Notes: a model not told the origin generated them from the letters alone. DNA of 64,000 bases from Chryseobacterium sp. Tr-659 (GCF_011752975.1 NZ_VWWP01000003.1:310001-374000), one strand, 5' to 3'; counted from the first letter of the stretch, positions 56,702-64,000 are shown. Numbers and translations are program-made.

Positions 56702-57973
56702 TTAATGAAATCTGAAATTGGCTTCCGGCAGCGTATTATTTTTTAGGAAAGCCTCATACTCCGGAGACAATTTTGCACGTCCAAAGGTATTTTCTCCGCT
56801 CATACTTCCCAGACGGACTTTATCCTTTCCAAACTTTCTGTTCATAGCATCCATTGCCTTCATCACAGGAAGATGCTGATTTTGTATGTCTTCTTCAAAA
56901 AGGCTTATTTGTCTCTGATCTTCGGGTACAAAGTCATTAACTATGACACCTGCTCTTTTATAATGAAACCCATCTTTATAAATAGCTTCAAAAAGTTCAT
57001 TCACCACTCTTCCGATAAGGATAGATGAATTGGTAGGATTAGAAAGAATCCTTGTCATTGCATTCCGATATTCCGGAAGATCTTTTCTAAAGCGGTTGGT
57101 CTGCACAAAAACAGTAATCATTTTGCAGCAGGTGTTCTGCTTACGTAATCTTTCTGAGCAATACATTCCAAAGGTTTCTACCCGTTCCCGCACCTCTTCT
57201 TTCTTTGTAAGCATCTGCATGAAACTTCTGGTAACTGCTATTGATTTTTTAGGGGATGGTGTATCCAGCTCAAGCTGGCGGATTCCTTTCAGTTCATTAA
57301 TCATTCTTACGCCATGAATTCCCATAATCTTCCGAATCCACATCTCAGGTTTCTGAAGAAGATCCCAGGCTTTGTAGACCCCATTATCATTCATTTTGGC
57401 CGCCAGTCTTCGTCCAATTCCCCAGACATCACCTATATTGAGCCACTTCAGGGCTTTTTCAATTTTTTCGGGTGTATCCAGAATATAAACTCCATTGAAA
57501 TTATCCGGAAAATCTTTTACAATCCTGTTCGCAACTTTGCATAAGGTTTTGGTGGGGGCAATTCCTATACTTACAGGAATATTTTCTTTCTCCTTGATCT
57601 CATCCTTGATTTTAGTACAATATTCATAGATATCAATATATTTAAAACCTGTCAGATCGAGAAATAGTTCATCTATACTATAAACTTCATGATCAAGAAC
57701 ATAAGATTTCGAAATATTAATTACCTGCTGGCTTTTATAATTATACAATTCAAATTTTGCGGAAAAGCTTTTTACATCATGCTTTTGAAAGAGCTCTTTA
57801 TACTTGAAGGCCGGAGCTGCCATGGGAATTCCCAGATCTTTTGCTTCTTTGCTGCGGGATACAACACAACCATCGTTGTTGGAAAGAACCACAACGGGCT
57901 TGCCTTCCAGCTCAGGATCTAAGGTCCTTTCACAGGAAACAAAAAAGTTGTTACAATCTACCAGAGCATACAT
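56702..57973 (-). CDS. umuC: Y-family DNA polymerase, UmuC type
   Basis: The start at 57973 (MYALVDCNNFFVSCERT) is chosen because a -7 box overlaps the alternative ATG at 58000. The 423-residue protein has the catalytic residues in LVDCNNFFVSCE and YSIDELFLDLTG, the helix-hairpin-helix region (IGDVWGIGRRLAAKMNDNG) and a C-terminal little-finger and UmuC-type DUF4113-like tail. It performs error-prone translesion synthesis. No umuD is upstream, unlike the usual umuDC pair. Confidence 0.92.
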   Translation of the reverse strand: MYALVDCNNFFVSCERTLDPELEGKPVVVLSNNDGCVVSRSKEAKDLGIPMAAPAFKYKELFQKHDVKSFSAKFELYNYKSQQVINISKSYVLDHEVYSIDELFLDLTGFKYIDIYEYCTKIKDEIKEKENIPVSIGIAPTKTLCKVANRIVKDFPDNFNGVYILDTPEKIEKALKWLNIGDVWGIGRRLAAKMNDNGVYKAWDLLQKPEMWIRKIMGIHGVRMINELKGIRQLELDTPSPKKSIAVTRSFMQMLTKKEEVRERVETFGMYCSERLRKQNTCCKMITVFVQTNRFRKDLPEYRNAMTRILSNPTNSSILIGRVVNELFEAIYKDGFHYKRAGVIVNDFVPEDQRQISLFEEDIQNQHLPVMKAMDAMNRKFGKDKVRLGSMSGENTFGRAKLSPEYEAFLKNNTLPEANFRFH

Positions 57974-57997
57974 AATAATCGCATAGGAATATCTATA

Positions 57998-58005
57998 CAA
58001 AATTA
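57998..58005 (-). promoter_or_regulatory. -7 box of umuC
   Basis: CAAAATTA is TAATTTTG on the minus strand, 24 nt before the ATG at 57973. The special palindrome at 58094-58108 is about 90 bp further upstream, not at the spacing seen in the other copies. Confidence 0.5.
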
Positions 58006-58090
58006 TTGTTTTTAAAGAATAAAATAATCTTTTAGACTATAATTAACATCACATTTAACACTCTGAAAAACAAAATGATAAAATTTTTAA

Positions 58091-58127
58091 ACACGACACC
58101 TTTTGTCGCATTAGTGCTTTAATTTTG
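58091..58127 (+). promoter_or_regulatory. Palindrome promoter, copy 1 (no evident gene)
   Basis: CGACA (58094-58098), 5 nt, TGTCG (58104-58108), 11 nt, then TAATTTTG (58120-58127). This architecture is shared with three other sites at 59.9, 60.5 and 61.8 kb. It points rightward, into the 3' end of the antiporter gene on the opposite strand; the only downstream frame is 15 codons (58150-58197). Confidence 0.65.
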
Positions 58128-58155
58128 TTGTCAAAAACACATATTGATTAATGTA

Positions 58156-59739
58156 TCAGATCATTCTTAAACGTTCTTCTTCCAGATCAATCTGGTAGAG
58201 CTGATGTCTGATAATTTCTTCATTAATTGACACGTCTTTATTGAGTTCTGAAAGAAACTGCCTCTGGCTTTCCAGCATTTCAAAAAAGATGGTTTTGTTT
58301 TTCTCATTCATCCATTCTGCATTATCGGTCTGTATTTTTTCTTCCCAATGCTTCAGCATTCTTTCCAGTCCGGCATGCCCGTTCAGCTCATTTTCATGTT
58401 TATTTTTAAGAAAGTGATAAACATGTTGCTTTAGTTTATGTTTTATTTCTTCTCTGGTTTTCTTTTCTTTTTCTTCATTTATAAAATCATCAAAGGCATG
58501 TCCGTATTTAATAAAATAAGGCAATGTAAGCCCTTGTACCAGCAATGTCAGTAATATAACGACAAAAGTAATGAACAGGATAAGGTTTCTGTTTGGAAAA
58601 GGAGTTCCGTTTTCCAGAGTAATCGGAATAGCCAATGCAGCGGCTAAAGATACAACTCCTCTCATTCCGGTCCATCCCAACAGAAGAGGCATCATCAGAC
58701 TTCTTCTTCTGGAAGATGCCCGCGGAGCAACACCGGGGCGAAAAACCAAAGTAGCTATCATCGCAGCATATGAACTTATTATTCTGGCAGCAATCAGGAT
58801 TCCTGTTATCAAAACACCATACTGAATAGCCGTTTTTAAAGGAATTCCTTCTGAACGAAGCCCTCCCACAATTTCAGGAAGTTCCAGACCGATAATCAGA
58901 AATACAATTCCATTCAAAATAAATACAAAACTCTCCCAGACACTATATCCTCTTATACGGCTGGTACTGTTTAAGAATATCATCCGCTTGCCAGACATAT
59001 ACAAACCACCGCATACAACTGCCAGTACACCGGAGCAATGGAACTGTTCTGCAATCCAATACATCAGATAAGGTTCAATCAGGGTTAATGCGATATCTGA
59101 GGAAGCATCTGTGGGAAGGCGTTTGTGTGCCTGTACAAAGATCCAGCCTACTAAAAGCCCTATTCCTGCTCCACCGATTATCATCCACAAAAAATCCAAA
59201 GAGGCTTCCTGCCATACAAACTGTCCTGTGCCTACTGCTATCAGGGCAAACCGAAAAATAATCAGCGAAGAAGCATCATTCAGAAGGCTTTCTCCTTCGA
59301 GAATAGCAGAGGTCGTGGCGGGGATTTTTACAAATTTCATAATTGCACCTGTACTTACTGCATCGGGCGGAGATACGATTCCTCCCAGCAAAAATCCTAA
59401 TGCAATCGTAAATCCAGGAATGAAGTAATTGGCAGCTACAGCAACGGTAAGTGCTGTAAAAAATACCACCAGAAAAGCAAAACTTCCAATAATGCGCCAC
59501 CATCTCTTCATTTCTTTAAAGGAAATAGACCATGCTGCTTCGAATAATAAAGGAGGTAAAAAGATAAAGAAGATAAGATCCGGGTTAATCTTTACAACGG
59601 GTAAACCGGGTACAAAGCTCACAAGCAGCCCGAAGACGACTAATAGAATCGGATAAGCAATTTTTAATTTGGTTGCCCACATGTTCAGTAAAACAATGGC
59701 GGCTACCATCGCCAGCAGGAAAGGTAAGATCGTATGCAT
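58156..59739 (-). CDS. Na+/H+ antiporter, CPA1 family
   Basis: This 527-residue protein has about 12 membrane helices and the CPA1 core GGIVSPPDAVSTGAIM (ion-binding Asp) and LEGESLLNDASSLIIF, followed by a roughly 120-residue charged cytoplasmic tail (EEKEKKTREEIKHKLKQ to IDLEEERLRMI). It exchanges Na+ (or K+) for H+ for pH and salt control. The antiporter is monocistronic; a promoter of the palindrome type runs towards its 3' end on the opposite strand. Confidence 0.93.
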   Translation of the reverse strand: MHTILPFLLAMVAAIVLLNMWATKLKIAYPILLVVFGLLVSFVPGLPVVKINPDLIFFIFLPPLLFEAAWSISFKEMKRWWRIIGSFAFLVVFFTALTVAVAANYFIPGFTIALGFLLGGIVSPPDAVSTGAIMKFVKIPATTSAILEGESLLNDASSLIIFRFALIAVGTGQFVWQEASLDFLWMIIGGAGIGLLVGWIFVQAHKRLPTDASSDIALTLIEPYLMYWIAEQFHCSGVLAVVCGGLYMSGKRMIFLNSTSRIRGYSVWESFVFILNGIVFLIIGLELPEIVGGLRSEGIPLKTAIQYGVLITGILIAARIISSYAAMIATLVFRPGVAPRASSRRRSLMMPLLLGWTGMRGVVSLAAALAIPITLENGTPFPNRNLILFITFVVILLTLLVQGLTLPYFIKYGHAFDDFINEEKEKKTREEIKHKLKQHVYHFLKNKHENELNGHAGLERMLKHWEEKIQTDNAEWMNEKNKTIFFEMLESQRQFLSELNKDVSINEEIIRHQLYQIDLEEERLRMI

Positions 59740-59913
59740 TTAAATTGTGTTTTTTATCCCTCATATTTACTACTTCTATTTGATTTCTAAAAATTTAAGA
59801 GGATATTTTTTCCATTTTTTTACTCCTAATCTATTTATTTCTTACTATAAAGCTTTTTAAATATTGTATTTTTTATAGTCTCTCCGTACGATAATTTTAA
59901 AAAAATTTAAATA

Positions 59914-59952
59914 AAACACGTCAAGTTTCGTCGTCATGATCCTATAATTTTG
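59914..59952 (+). promoter_or_regulatory. Palindrome promoter, copy 2 (M15 peptidase)
   Basis: CGTCA (59919-59923), 5 nt, CGTCG (59929-59933), 11 nt, then TAATTTTG (59945-59952), 19 nt before the ATG of the M15 peptidase. It follows an AAATAAAACA stretch shared with copy 3. Confidence 0.75.
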
Positions 59953-59971
59953 CCCTATAACAGTAAATATT

Positions 59972-60472
59972 ATGGATAAAGTAACATTAGACCGAATTCA
60001 GAAGCTTCACCCACTGATAAGGGAAGAAGTAAAACAGATTATTAAAGAATGTGATGAGGCACTTACCGGAAGAGCCAAAATCCGGATAACGCAGGGATTA
60101 AGATCTTTTGAAGAGCAGGAAAAACTTTACGCCATTGGAAGAATTACTTCAGGCAAAAAAGTGACCAATGCGAAAGCCGGACAAAGTATTCATAATTATG
60201 GTCTTGCAGTAGATATCTGTTTGATGATTGATGGAAAAACGGCAAGCTGGGATACCGTCAAAGATTGGGATAATGACAAAGTTGCCGATTGGTATGAATG
60301 TGTGAAAATTTTCGCGAAACACGGCTGGGATTGGGGTGGAAACTGGAAAACTTTCAAGGACCTTCCCCACTTCGAAAAAAAGAATATTCCTTCTAAAAAA
60401 GGGTTTGTAAAAACCAGTTGGAGAACGCTTTTGAAGATGCCCAGAGACAAAGAAAATTATGTTATTTTTTAA
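59972..60472 (+). CDS. M15-family endolysin-like peptidase
   Basis: This 166-residue protein has no signal peptide and carries the whole M15 L-alanyl-D-glutamate/VanY-like fold: ITQGLRSFEEQEKLYAIGR, SIHNYGLAVDICLM (zinc His and Asp) and WGGNWKTFKDLPHFE (second His pair, WGGNW signature). The phrase order matches phage endolysins that cut the stem peptide of peptidoglycan. With no secretion signal it would need a holin, lysis or a tail-like carrier to reach its target. It is transcribed from the second palindrome promoter and ends 90 bp before the patatin leader region. Confidence 0.88.
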   Translation: MDKVTLDRIQKLHPLIREEVKQIIKECDEALTGRAKIRITQGLRSFEEQEKLYAIGRITSGKKVTNAKAGQSIHNYGLAVDICLMIDGKTASWDTVKDWDNDKVADWYECVKIFAKHGWDWGGNWKTFKDLPHFEKKNIPSKKGFVKTSWRTLLKMPRDKENYVIF

Positions 60473-60496
60473 TAATTTTTATTTGAAATTAAATAA

Positions 60497-60534
60497 AACA
60501 CGACAAGTTCTGTCGCTTCCCCGTCCTATCTTTA
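60497..60534 (+). promoter_or_regulatory. Palindrome promoter, copy 3 (patatin)
   Basis: CGACA (60501-60505), 5 nt, TGTCG (60511-60515), 11 nt, then TATCTTTA (60527-60534), one base off TAnnTTTG. This copy has the perfect dyad. It precedes a 26-codon frame and the patatin gene. Confidence 0.75.
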
Positions 60535-60561
60535 CTTTATAAGAAAACCACTAAAAAAGCA

Positions 60562-60642
60562 ATGAAATCGAAGTATGGAATCCTATATTTTTATGATAAA
60601 TCAAGAGGTTCCGCAGATGTAAGATTGCATGTGTCCTTTTAA
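60562..60642 (+). CDS. Possible 26-residue leader peptide or truncated protein
   Basis: An ATG frame of 26 codons lies between the palindrome promoter and the patatin gene and ends 20 nt before its ATG. The product begins MKSKYGILYFYDKSRG, which faintly resembles the start of a cold-shock domain (KFYN-KGFG); this may be chance. It could be a leader peptide, a remnant or no gene. Confidence 0.35.
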   Translation: MKSKYGILYFYDKSRGSADVRLHVSF

Positions 60643-60662
60643 AAAACAATTAAAAATATCAC

Positions 60663-61700
60663 ATGAAAAAGACAACTATTCTTTCTTTGGACGGGGGTGG
60701 AATAAGAGGAATCATTACCTGTATTATTCTACGTTACATAGAAGAACAGCTCCAGTATTATGATAAGCCGACTGCCAAACTCGGAGATTATTTCGATCTG
60801 GTAGCGGGCAGCAGCACCGGAGGTCTGATTGCTTCTATTATTCTCTCTCCCGATGAAACCCGAAAAGCAAAATATTCTATTCAGAAAGGATTGGAATTAT
60901 ATGCTGAAAAGGGCGGTGACATCTTCCAGGTTTCTTTTTGGGAAAAGCTGGTCAATCCTTTCGGATTATTGAATGAAAGAATTTCTCAGGAAGCACTTGA
61001 AAAAAACCTGAACGACTTTTTTGGAAATTTAGAATTAAAAGAATTAATTAAACCATGCTTAATAACAAGTTATGACATTGAAAACAGAAGAGCAAAGCTT
61101 TTCAACTCATGGGAAGCCCATCTCAGCACAGATAATTTTTATGTAAAAGATATCTGCAGAGCCACCTCAGCTGCTCCTACTTATTTCAGCCCTGTACAGA
61201 TCAAATCCATGTACGGACAGATTTTCAGTCTGATTGACGGAGGAATGTTTGCGAATAACCCTGCACTGTGCGCTTATGCAGAAGCCAGAAAAATTCCTTT
61301 TGCGGAGGTGTTGAAAAATCACCAGAAAGCCAATCAGCCAGGAGTAAATGATATGATCATGATTTCTATCGGAACAGGAGTTGAAGCCAGGCCTTATTCA
61401 TTTAAAAGATTACAAAAATCCGGAAAAATTGGATGGGTAAGCCCAATAATTGATATTTTAATGTCTGCCAATGCAGAAACCGTAGATTACCAGTTGGGTC
61501 AAATGTTCCAGACTTTAGGATCTAGGAACCAGAAAAATTATTACCGTCTGAATCCTTCACTGAAAAATGCTTCCCCGGCAATGGACAATGTAAGAAGATC
61601 CAATATTGAGAATCTGATACAAGCCGGACTTAGTTATATTGATGATAACAGAGAAATATTGAATCAAATTGTTCAGAAACTCATCAAAAACAAAATATAA
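60663..61700 (+). CDS. Patatin-like phospholipase
   Basis: This 345-residue soluble protein has the patatin oxyanion hole LSLDGGGIRGI, the nucleophile motif VAGSSTGGLIAS, and the catalytic Asp in LIDGGMFANNPALCAY. The family includes phospholipase A enzymes, the effector CapV of CBASS defence and other lipases. No cyclic-nucleotide synthase gene is near, so a CBASS role is not supported. It is placed by promoter type with the M15 peptidase and the downstream module. No signal peptide is present. Confidence 0.9.
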   Translation: MKKTTILSLDGGGIRGIITCIILRYIEEQLQYYDKPTAKLGDYFDLVAGSSTGGLIASIILSPDETRKAKYSIQKGLELYAEKGGDIFQVSFWEKLVNPFGLLNERISQEALEKNLNDFFGNLELKELIKPCLITSYDIENRRAKLFNSWEAHLSTDNFYVKDICRATSAAPTYFSPVQIKSMYGQIFSLIDGGMFANNPALCAYAEARKIPFAEVLKNHQKANQPGVNDMIMISIGTGVEARPYSFKRLQKSGKIGWVSPIIDILMSANAETVDYQLGQMFQTLGSRNQKNYYRLNPSLKNASPAMDNVRRSNIENLIQAGLSYIDDNREILNQIVQKLIKNKI

Positions 61701-61767
61701 GCTTTTTACCTTATAAATAACGTATATAAGCTCTAAAGATTATATTTAAAAAATTAAAAAATATTTT

Positions 61768-61807
61768 TAAACACGTCAAGTTTTGTCGCTTTGCTCCATT
61801 ACCTTTG
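61768..61807 (+). promoter_or_regulatory. Palindrome promoter, copy 4 (acidic protein)
   Basis: CGTCA (61774-61778), 5 nt, TGTCG (61784-61788), 11 nt, then TACCTTTG (61800-61807). Transcription would begin about 120 nt before the ATG at 61933, giving a long leader that contains a direct repeat. Confidence 0.75.
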
Positions 61808-61854
61808 GAGTATCAAAAAAGACACAAAACAACAATCAATAAAATTTTAAAAAG

Positions 61855-62258
61855 CCTTTGAATTCAACATTCACCTATGCTGAACAGCCTAAAATATGTT
61901 CAAAAAACAACCAACACCTTAGAACATACAATATGGAAACACCTGATCACAATACAGATATACCCTTCGATGAAGATCTCTATACCATAGAATGGAGTGA
62001 CATCGAAAATGCAGAGATGGACTATGAAAACTATCTCAATGACATTGAAAGCTTCTTCAGAGAAGATTTTGAAGAATCTGAAGAAGAATCCTTTTAAGAT
62101 AAAAACTAATATACCATAAGTTCTGATGCTGTCCGACATTCTCTTAAAGTCTCTATAATATACTCTCAGCAATCTCATTAAACATTCTCAACACCTTTGA
62201 ATTCACCATTCACAAAATGTTGGACAGCCAGAACTATATCTGAAAACCAATACACATG
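61855..62258 (+). repeat. Direct duplication of a leader sequence
   Basis: CCTTTGAATTCAACATTCAC (61855-61874) recurs as CCTTTGAATTCACCATTCAC (62194-62213), 19/20 identical, and weaker similarity extends about 65 nt in each copy. The offset is 339 bp. A degenerate form of the palindrome promoter (ATAAGTTCTGATGC, 62116-62129) sits at nearly the same offset (340 bp) from copy 4, so promoter and leader appear to have been duplicated together. Confidence 0.6.
61933..62097 (+). CDS. Small acidic protein
   Basis: The only ATG in this frame is at 61933; a TTG at 61858 would extend it into the duplicated leader. The 54-residue product begins METPDHNTDIPFDEDLYTIE and ends EDFEESEEESF, with roughly 40% Asp and Glu and very few basic residues. 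No family is recognised. Such composition is seen in DNA-mimic, chaperone-like and anti-defence proteins, but nothing here decides between them. It follows the fourth palindrome promoter. Confidence 0.6.
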   Translation: METPDHNTDIPFDEDLYTIEWSDIENAEMDYENYLNDIESFFREDFEESEEESF

Positions 62259-62344
62259 AAAATATAATACAACTGTGGAAGTACACCTGTAACCACACAA
62301 AAAAAGGTGAACATTAATCAACGTAACCAATCACACAATCTTTT

Positions 62345-63103
62345 ATGAAAACAAAAGAAGAATTAAAACTCTATTTCGAAAATGGAGATATCCCCAGACA
62401 GGAAGACTTTTGGGCATGGCAGGATTCCTACTGGCATAAGGATGAAAAAATTGACACAAGAAAAGTAGCAGGACTTGAAAACGGCACTTATAATCTCGTT
62501 TATTCAGAGATAGATGCACAGGGAAATGCTTCAATGGAGTCTTTCTTTAAAAGAAAATTAGTCATAAAACCTGGTACATTAAAAATTCCAACGTCTTTTA
62601 CAATGGGTGTAGTTATAACAGAAGTACAGATCCCTGATGGTATCATCAGTATTGGTGAGAATGCTTTTGCAGGCTCACAGATCACTTCTCTTGTTATTCC
62701 TGACAGTGTCTCTGAAATTAAAAGTCTTGCATTCTCAAGCAACAAAATAAGTTCACTTCGGCTTCCTGAAAATATTTCAGTTATCGGATATGGAGCATTT
62801 GCGGGAAATCAACTTGCAGATCTACGAATTCCAAAAGGAATTAAGGTAATAGAAGAATCAACATTCAGTTCTAACCAGCTGACTTCTGTAACTATTCCTG
62901 AAGGCGTTACTGAGATTAAAAATTATGCATTCGGAAACAATCTACTGACTTCCGTAAGTATAGCTAAGAGCGTTCTTACAATTCAACAGGGGGCTTTTTC
63001 AGGGAATAAACTCACTCAGGTAATATTAGGCGAAAACACCCAGTACTATCCCTATTCTTTCGATCCTGAAGTTCAGGTAACCGGAGGCAAGCTTATCAAT
63101 TAA
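62345..63103 (+). CDS. Protein with shared N-terminal module and BspA-type leucine-rich repeats
   Basis: This 252-residue protein has no signal peptide. Residues 1-36 form a module starting MKTKEELKLYFENGDIP and ending SYWHKDEKI, nearly the same in the next gene. After a short linker come about five or six LRR_5 (BspA) repeats of some 23 residues (IPDGIISIGENAFAGSQITSL; IPEGVTEIKNYAFGNNLLTSV) and a closing YPYSFDPEVQVTGGKLI. LRR_5 domains mediate adhesion in many Bacteroidetes proteins. Because the N-terminal module is not a secretion signal, the protein may be attached to a particle or structure. The gap upstream holds the duplicated leader. Confidence 0.8.
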   Translation: MKTKEELKLYFENGDIPRQEDFWAWQDSYWHKDEKIDTRKVAGLENGTYNLVYSEIDAQGNASMESFFKRKLVIKPGTLKIPTSFTMGVVITEVQIPDGIISIGENAFAGSQITSLVIPDSVSEIKSLAFSSNKISSLRLPENISVIGYGAFAGNQLADLRIPKGIKVIEESTFSSNQLTSVTIPEGVTEIKNYAFGNNLLTSVSIAKSVLTIQQGAFSGNKLTQVILGENTQYYPYSFDPEVQVTGGKLIN

Positions 63104-63117
63104 ATTATTAAACAAAA

Positions 63118-64000
63118 ATGAAAACAAAACAAGAATTAAAACAGTATTTCGAAAACGGAGACATTCCAAAACAGGAAGAATTCTGGGAGTGGCAGGAATC
63201 TTACTGGCATAAAGATGAAAAAATTCCGCAGGATAATATTGCTGATCTTAAGGAATCTTTAAAAAACAAACTCACCAAACCTCAGCTGGGAACCGGATTC
63301 TATATTGTAGGTTATAATGATGATCCGTACTTTATAAAAATCAACCTTCAATCTTATTATCTTACCTCATGGAACGGATCAAGTTTTGTCAGCAGTAATG
63401 TATACAGCGACAGAGGTAAAATAGGAATAGGAACGAATATGCCTACAGAAATCCTTCAGGTAGAAGGAAATATCAAATCTCAGGGCATGATTCTTACCAA
63501 TCCGCAGTACATTCCTGCACAATCCGGCAATACTACCAAAATTCTTGCCTTAAAAAATGATGGAACTGTTGGATGGACCAATCAGACTTCCGATACTCAA
63601 AATCATATTCCTTTAACGGGAACGGCTGATAACAGCCCTTTAACAGGTTCTATTCAATATCAAGGCGGTGATACAACAGGATATAACTCATTCGGGTTTT
63701 ATAACAAGCTTTCTAATAATGAAAAAGCAGGTTTTGATATTCAGGATGATGGCTCTTTAAGTCCACACATCTATTGGATTGGGACGGATAATAATAAAAC
63801 AATGTTAAGGGTATATCATGATGATGTGGCTATATTTTCTGACAGTCCTTCATTCTCAGGTTTAAGAGGTGGAAGTTATTATGGAGATTACTATACCAAT
63901 GAAAGTTATATCCAAAAACAATACGCAGATAAACAACATTCTTATACTACAAAAGAAGAACGAACGGGAGGAAAATGGATCAATAAAAAACCAGTTTACA
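63118..64000 (+). CDS. Tail-fibre-like protein with shared N-terminal module, 3' end outside window
   Basis: The frame opens with ATG at 63118, 14 nt after the preceding stop, and stays open to the window end (294 codons). Residues 1-36 are 30/36 identical to the previous protein. The rest has phrases typical of phage tail-fibre and structural proteins of Bacteroidetes: KIGIGTNMPTEILQVEGNI, and TGGKWINKKPVY at the end of the window. No signal peptide. It appears to be the second of a tandem series using the same N-terminal module with different C-terminal parts. Confidence 0.8.
   Translation, partial: MKTKQELKQYFENGDIPKQEEFWEWQESYWHKDEKIPQDNIADLKESLKNKLTKPQLGTGFYIVGYNDDPYFIKINLQSYYLTSWNGSSFVSSNVYSDRGKIGIGTNMPTEILQVEGNIKSQGMILTNPQYIPAQSGNTTKILALKNDGTVGWTNQTSDTQNHIPLTGTADNSPLTGSIQYQGGDTTGYNSFGFYNKLSNNEKAGFDIQDDGSLSPHIYWIGTDNNKTMLRVYHDDVAIFSDSPSFSGLRGGSYYGDYYTNESYIQKQYADKQHSYTTKEERTGGKWINKKPVY

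Noticed and set aside
57998-58127. Palindrome copy 1 as the umuC promoter
   Set aside because: umuC has its own -7 box about 90 bp away and the 11-nt spacing does not hold on that strand.
60663-61700. Patatin as a CBASS (CapV) effector
   Set aside because: No CD-NTase, Cap2 or Cap3 gene lies in the adjacent 4 kb; only the lipase domain matches.
59914-64000. Complete prophage
   Set aside because: No integrase, terminase, portal, capsid or attachment-site repeats are visible; only lysis- and fibre-like genes.

Overview
The window looks like a chromosome segment of a Flavobacteriia/Weeksellaceae bacterium, most likely Chryseobacterium or a close relative. The evidence is low GC, a SusC/SusD pair, type IX secretion C-terminal sorting domains, lack of Shine-Dalgarno sequences, and many genes preceded by the Bacteroidetes -7 box TAnnTTTG. 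The genus is inferred from protein style, not from a search.

Layout. 1-2.3 kb: the 3' part of an oligopeptidase B gene, a SMI1/KNR4 protein and a small hypothetical protein. 2.4-5.5 kb: a SRPBCC protein and a histidine kinase/OmpR-type regulator pair. 5.5-9.4 kb: a metal-themed group made of a lipoprotein with repeated Cys/His motifs, a Cys-rich secreted peptide and a TonB-dependent receptor carrying two N-terminal HMA domains. 10-18.2 kb (+): a mannoside operon with GntR regulator, GH38 alpha-mannosidase, ROK kinase, mannose-6-phosphate isomerase and sugar/H+ symporter. It is flanked by inverted copies of a dispersed repeat. 18.6-39.3 kb (-): a large N-glycan utilisation locus with an AraC regulator, SusC, SusD, an MFS transporter, GH130 phosphorylase, two GH92, GH125, two tandem Endo F/H-type GH18 enzymes, a ROK kinase and a type-II PMI-like cupin.

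How these sugar genes fit together (inference): secreted GH18 enzymes cut high-mannose N-glycans from glycoproteins, and SusCD imports them. Periplasmic GH92, GH125 and GH38 mannosidases trim mannose. The MFS protein brings in Man-beta-1,4-GlcNAc, GH130 phosphorolyses it, and the ROK kinases and isomerases feed the sugars into glycolysis.

39.5-59.7 kb is mostly ordinary: an AraC regulator, OsmC, TetR with a clear operator, thiolase, FabF, a metallophosphatase lipoprotein, L,D-transpeptidase-like protein, MsrB lipoprotein, DUF445 protein, PyrD (with Cys where class 2 enzymes usually have Ser), a pseudouridine synthase, glycyl-tRNA synthetase, serine hydrolase, YdeI-like protein, a Y-family polymerase and a Na+/H+ antiporter.

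58.1-64 kb is the most unusual part. Four promoters share an interrupted palindrome (CGWCA-N5-YGTCG) placed exactly 11 nt before the -7 box. Three of them precede an endolysin-like M15 peptidase, a patatin-like lipase and a small acidic protein followed by proteins with a shared 36-residue N-terminal module. One of those proteins carries BspA-type leucine-rich repeats and the other resembles a tail fibre and runs off the window. The fourth copy has no evident gene. This looks like a small co-regulated set, possibly phage-tail-derived, that I cannot match to a system I know.
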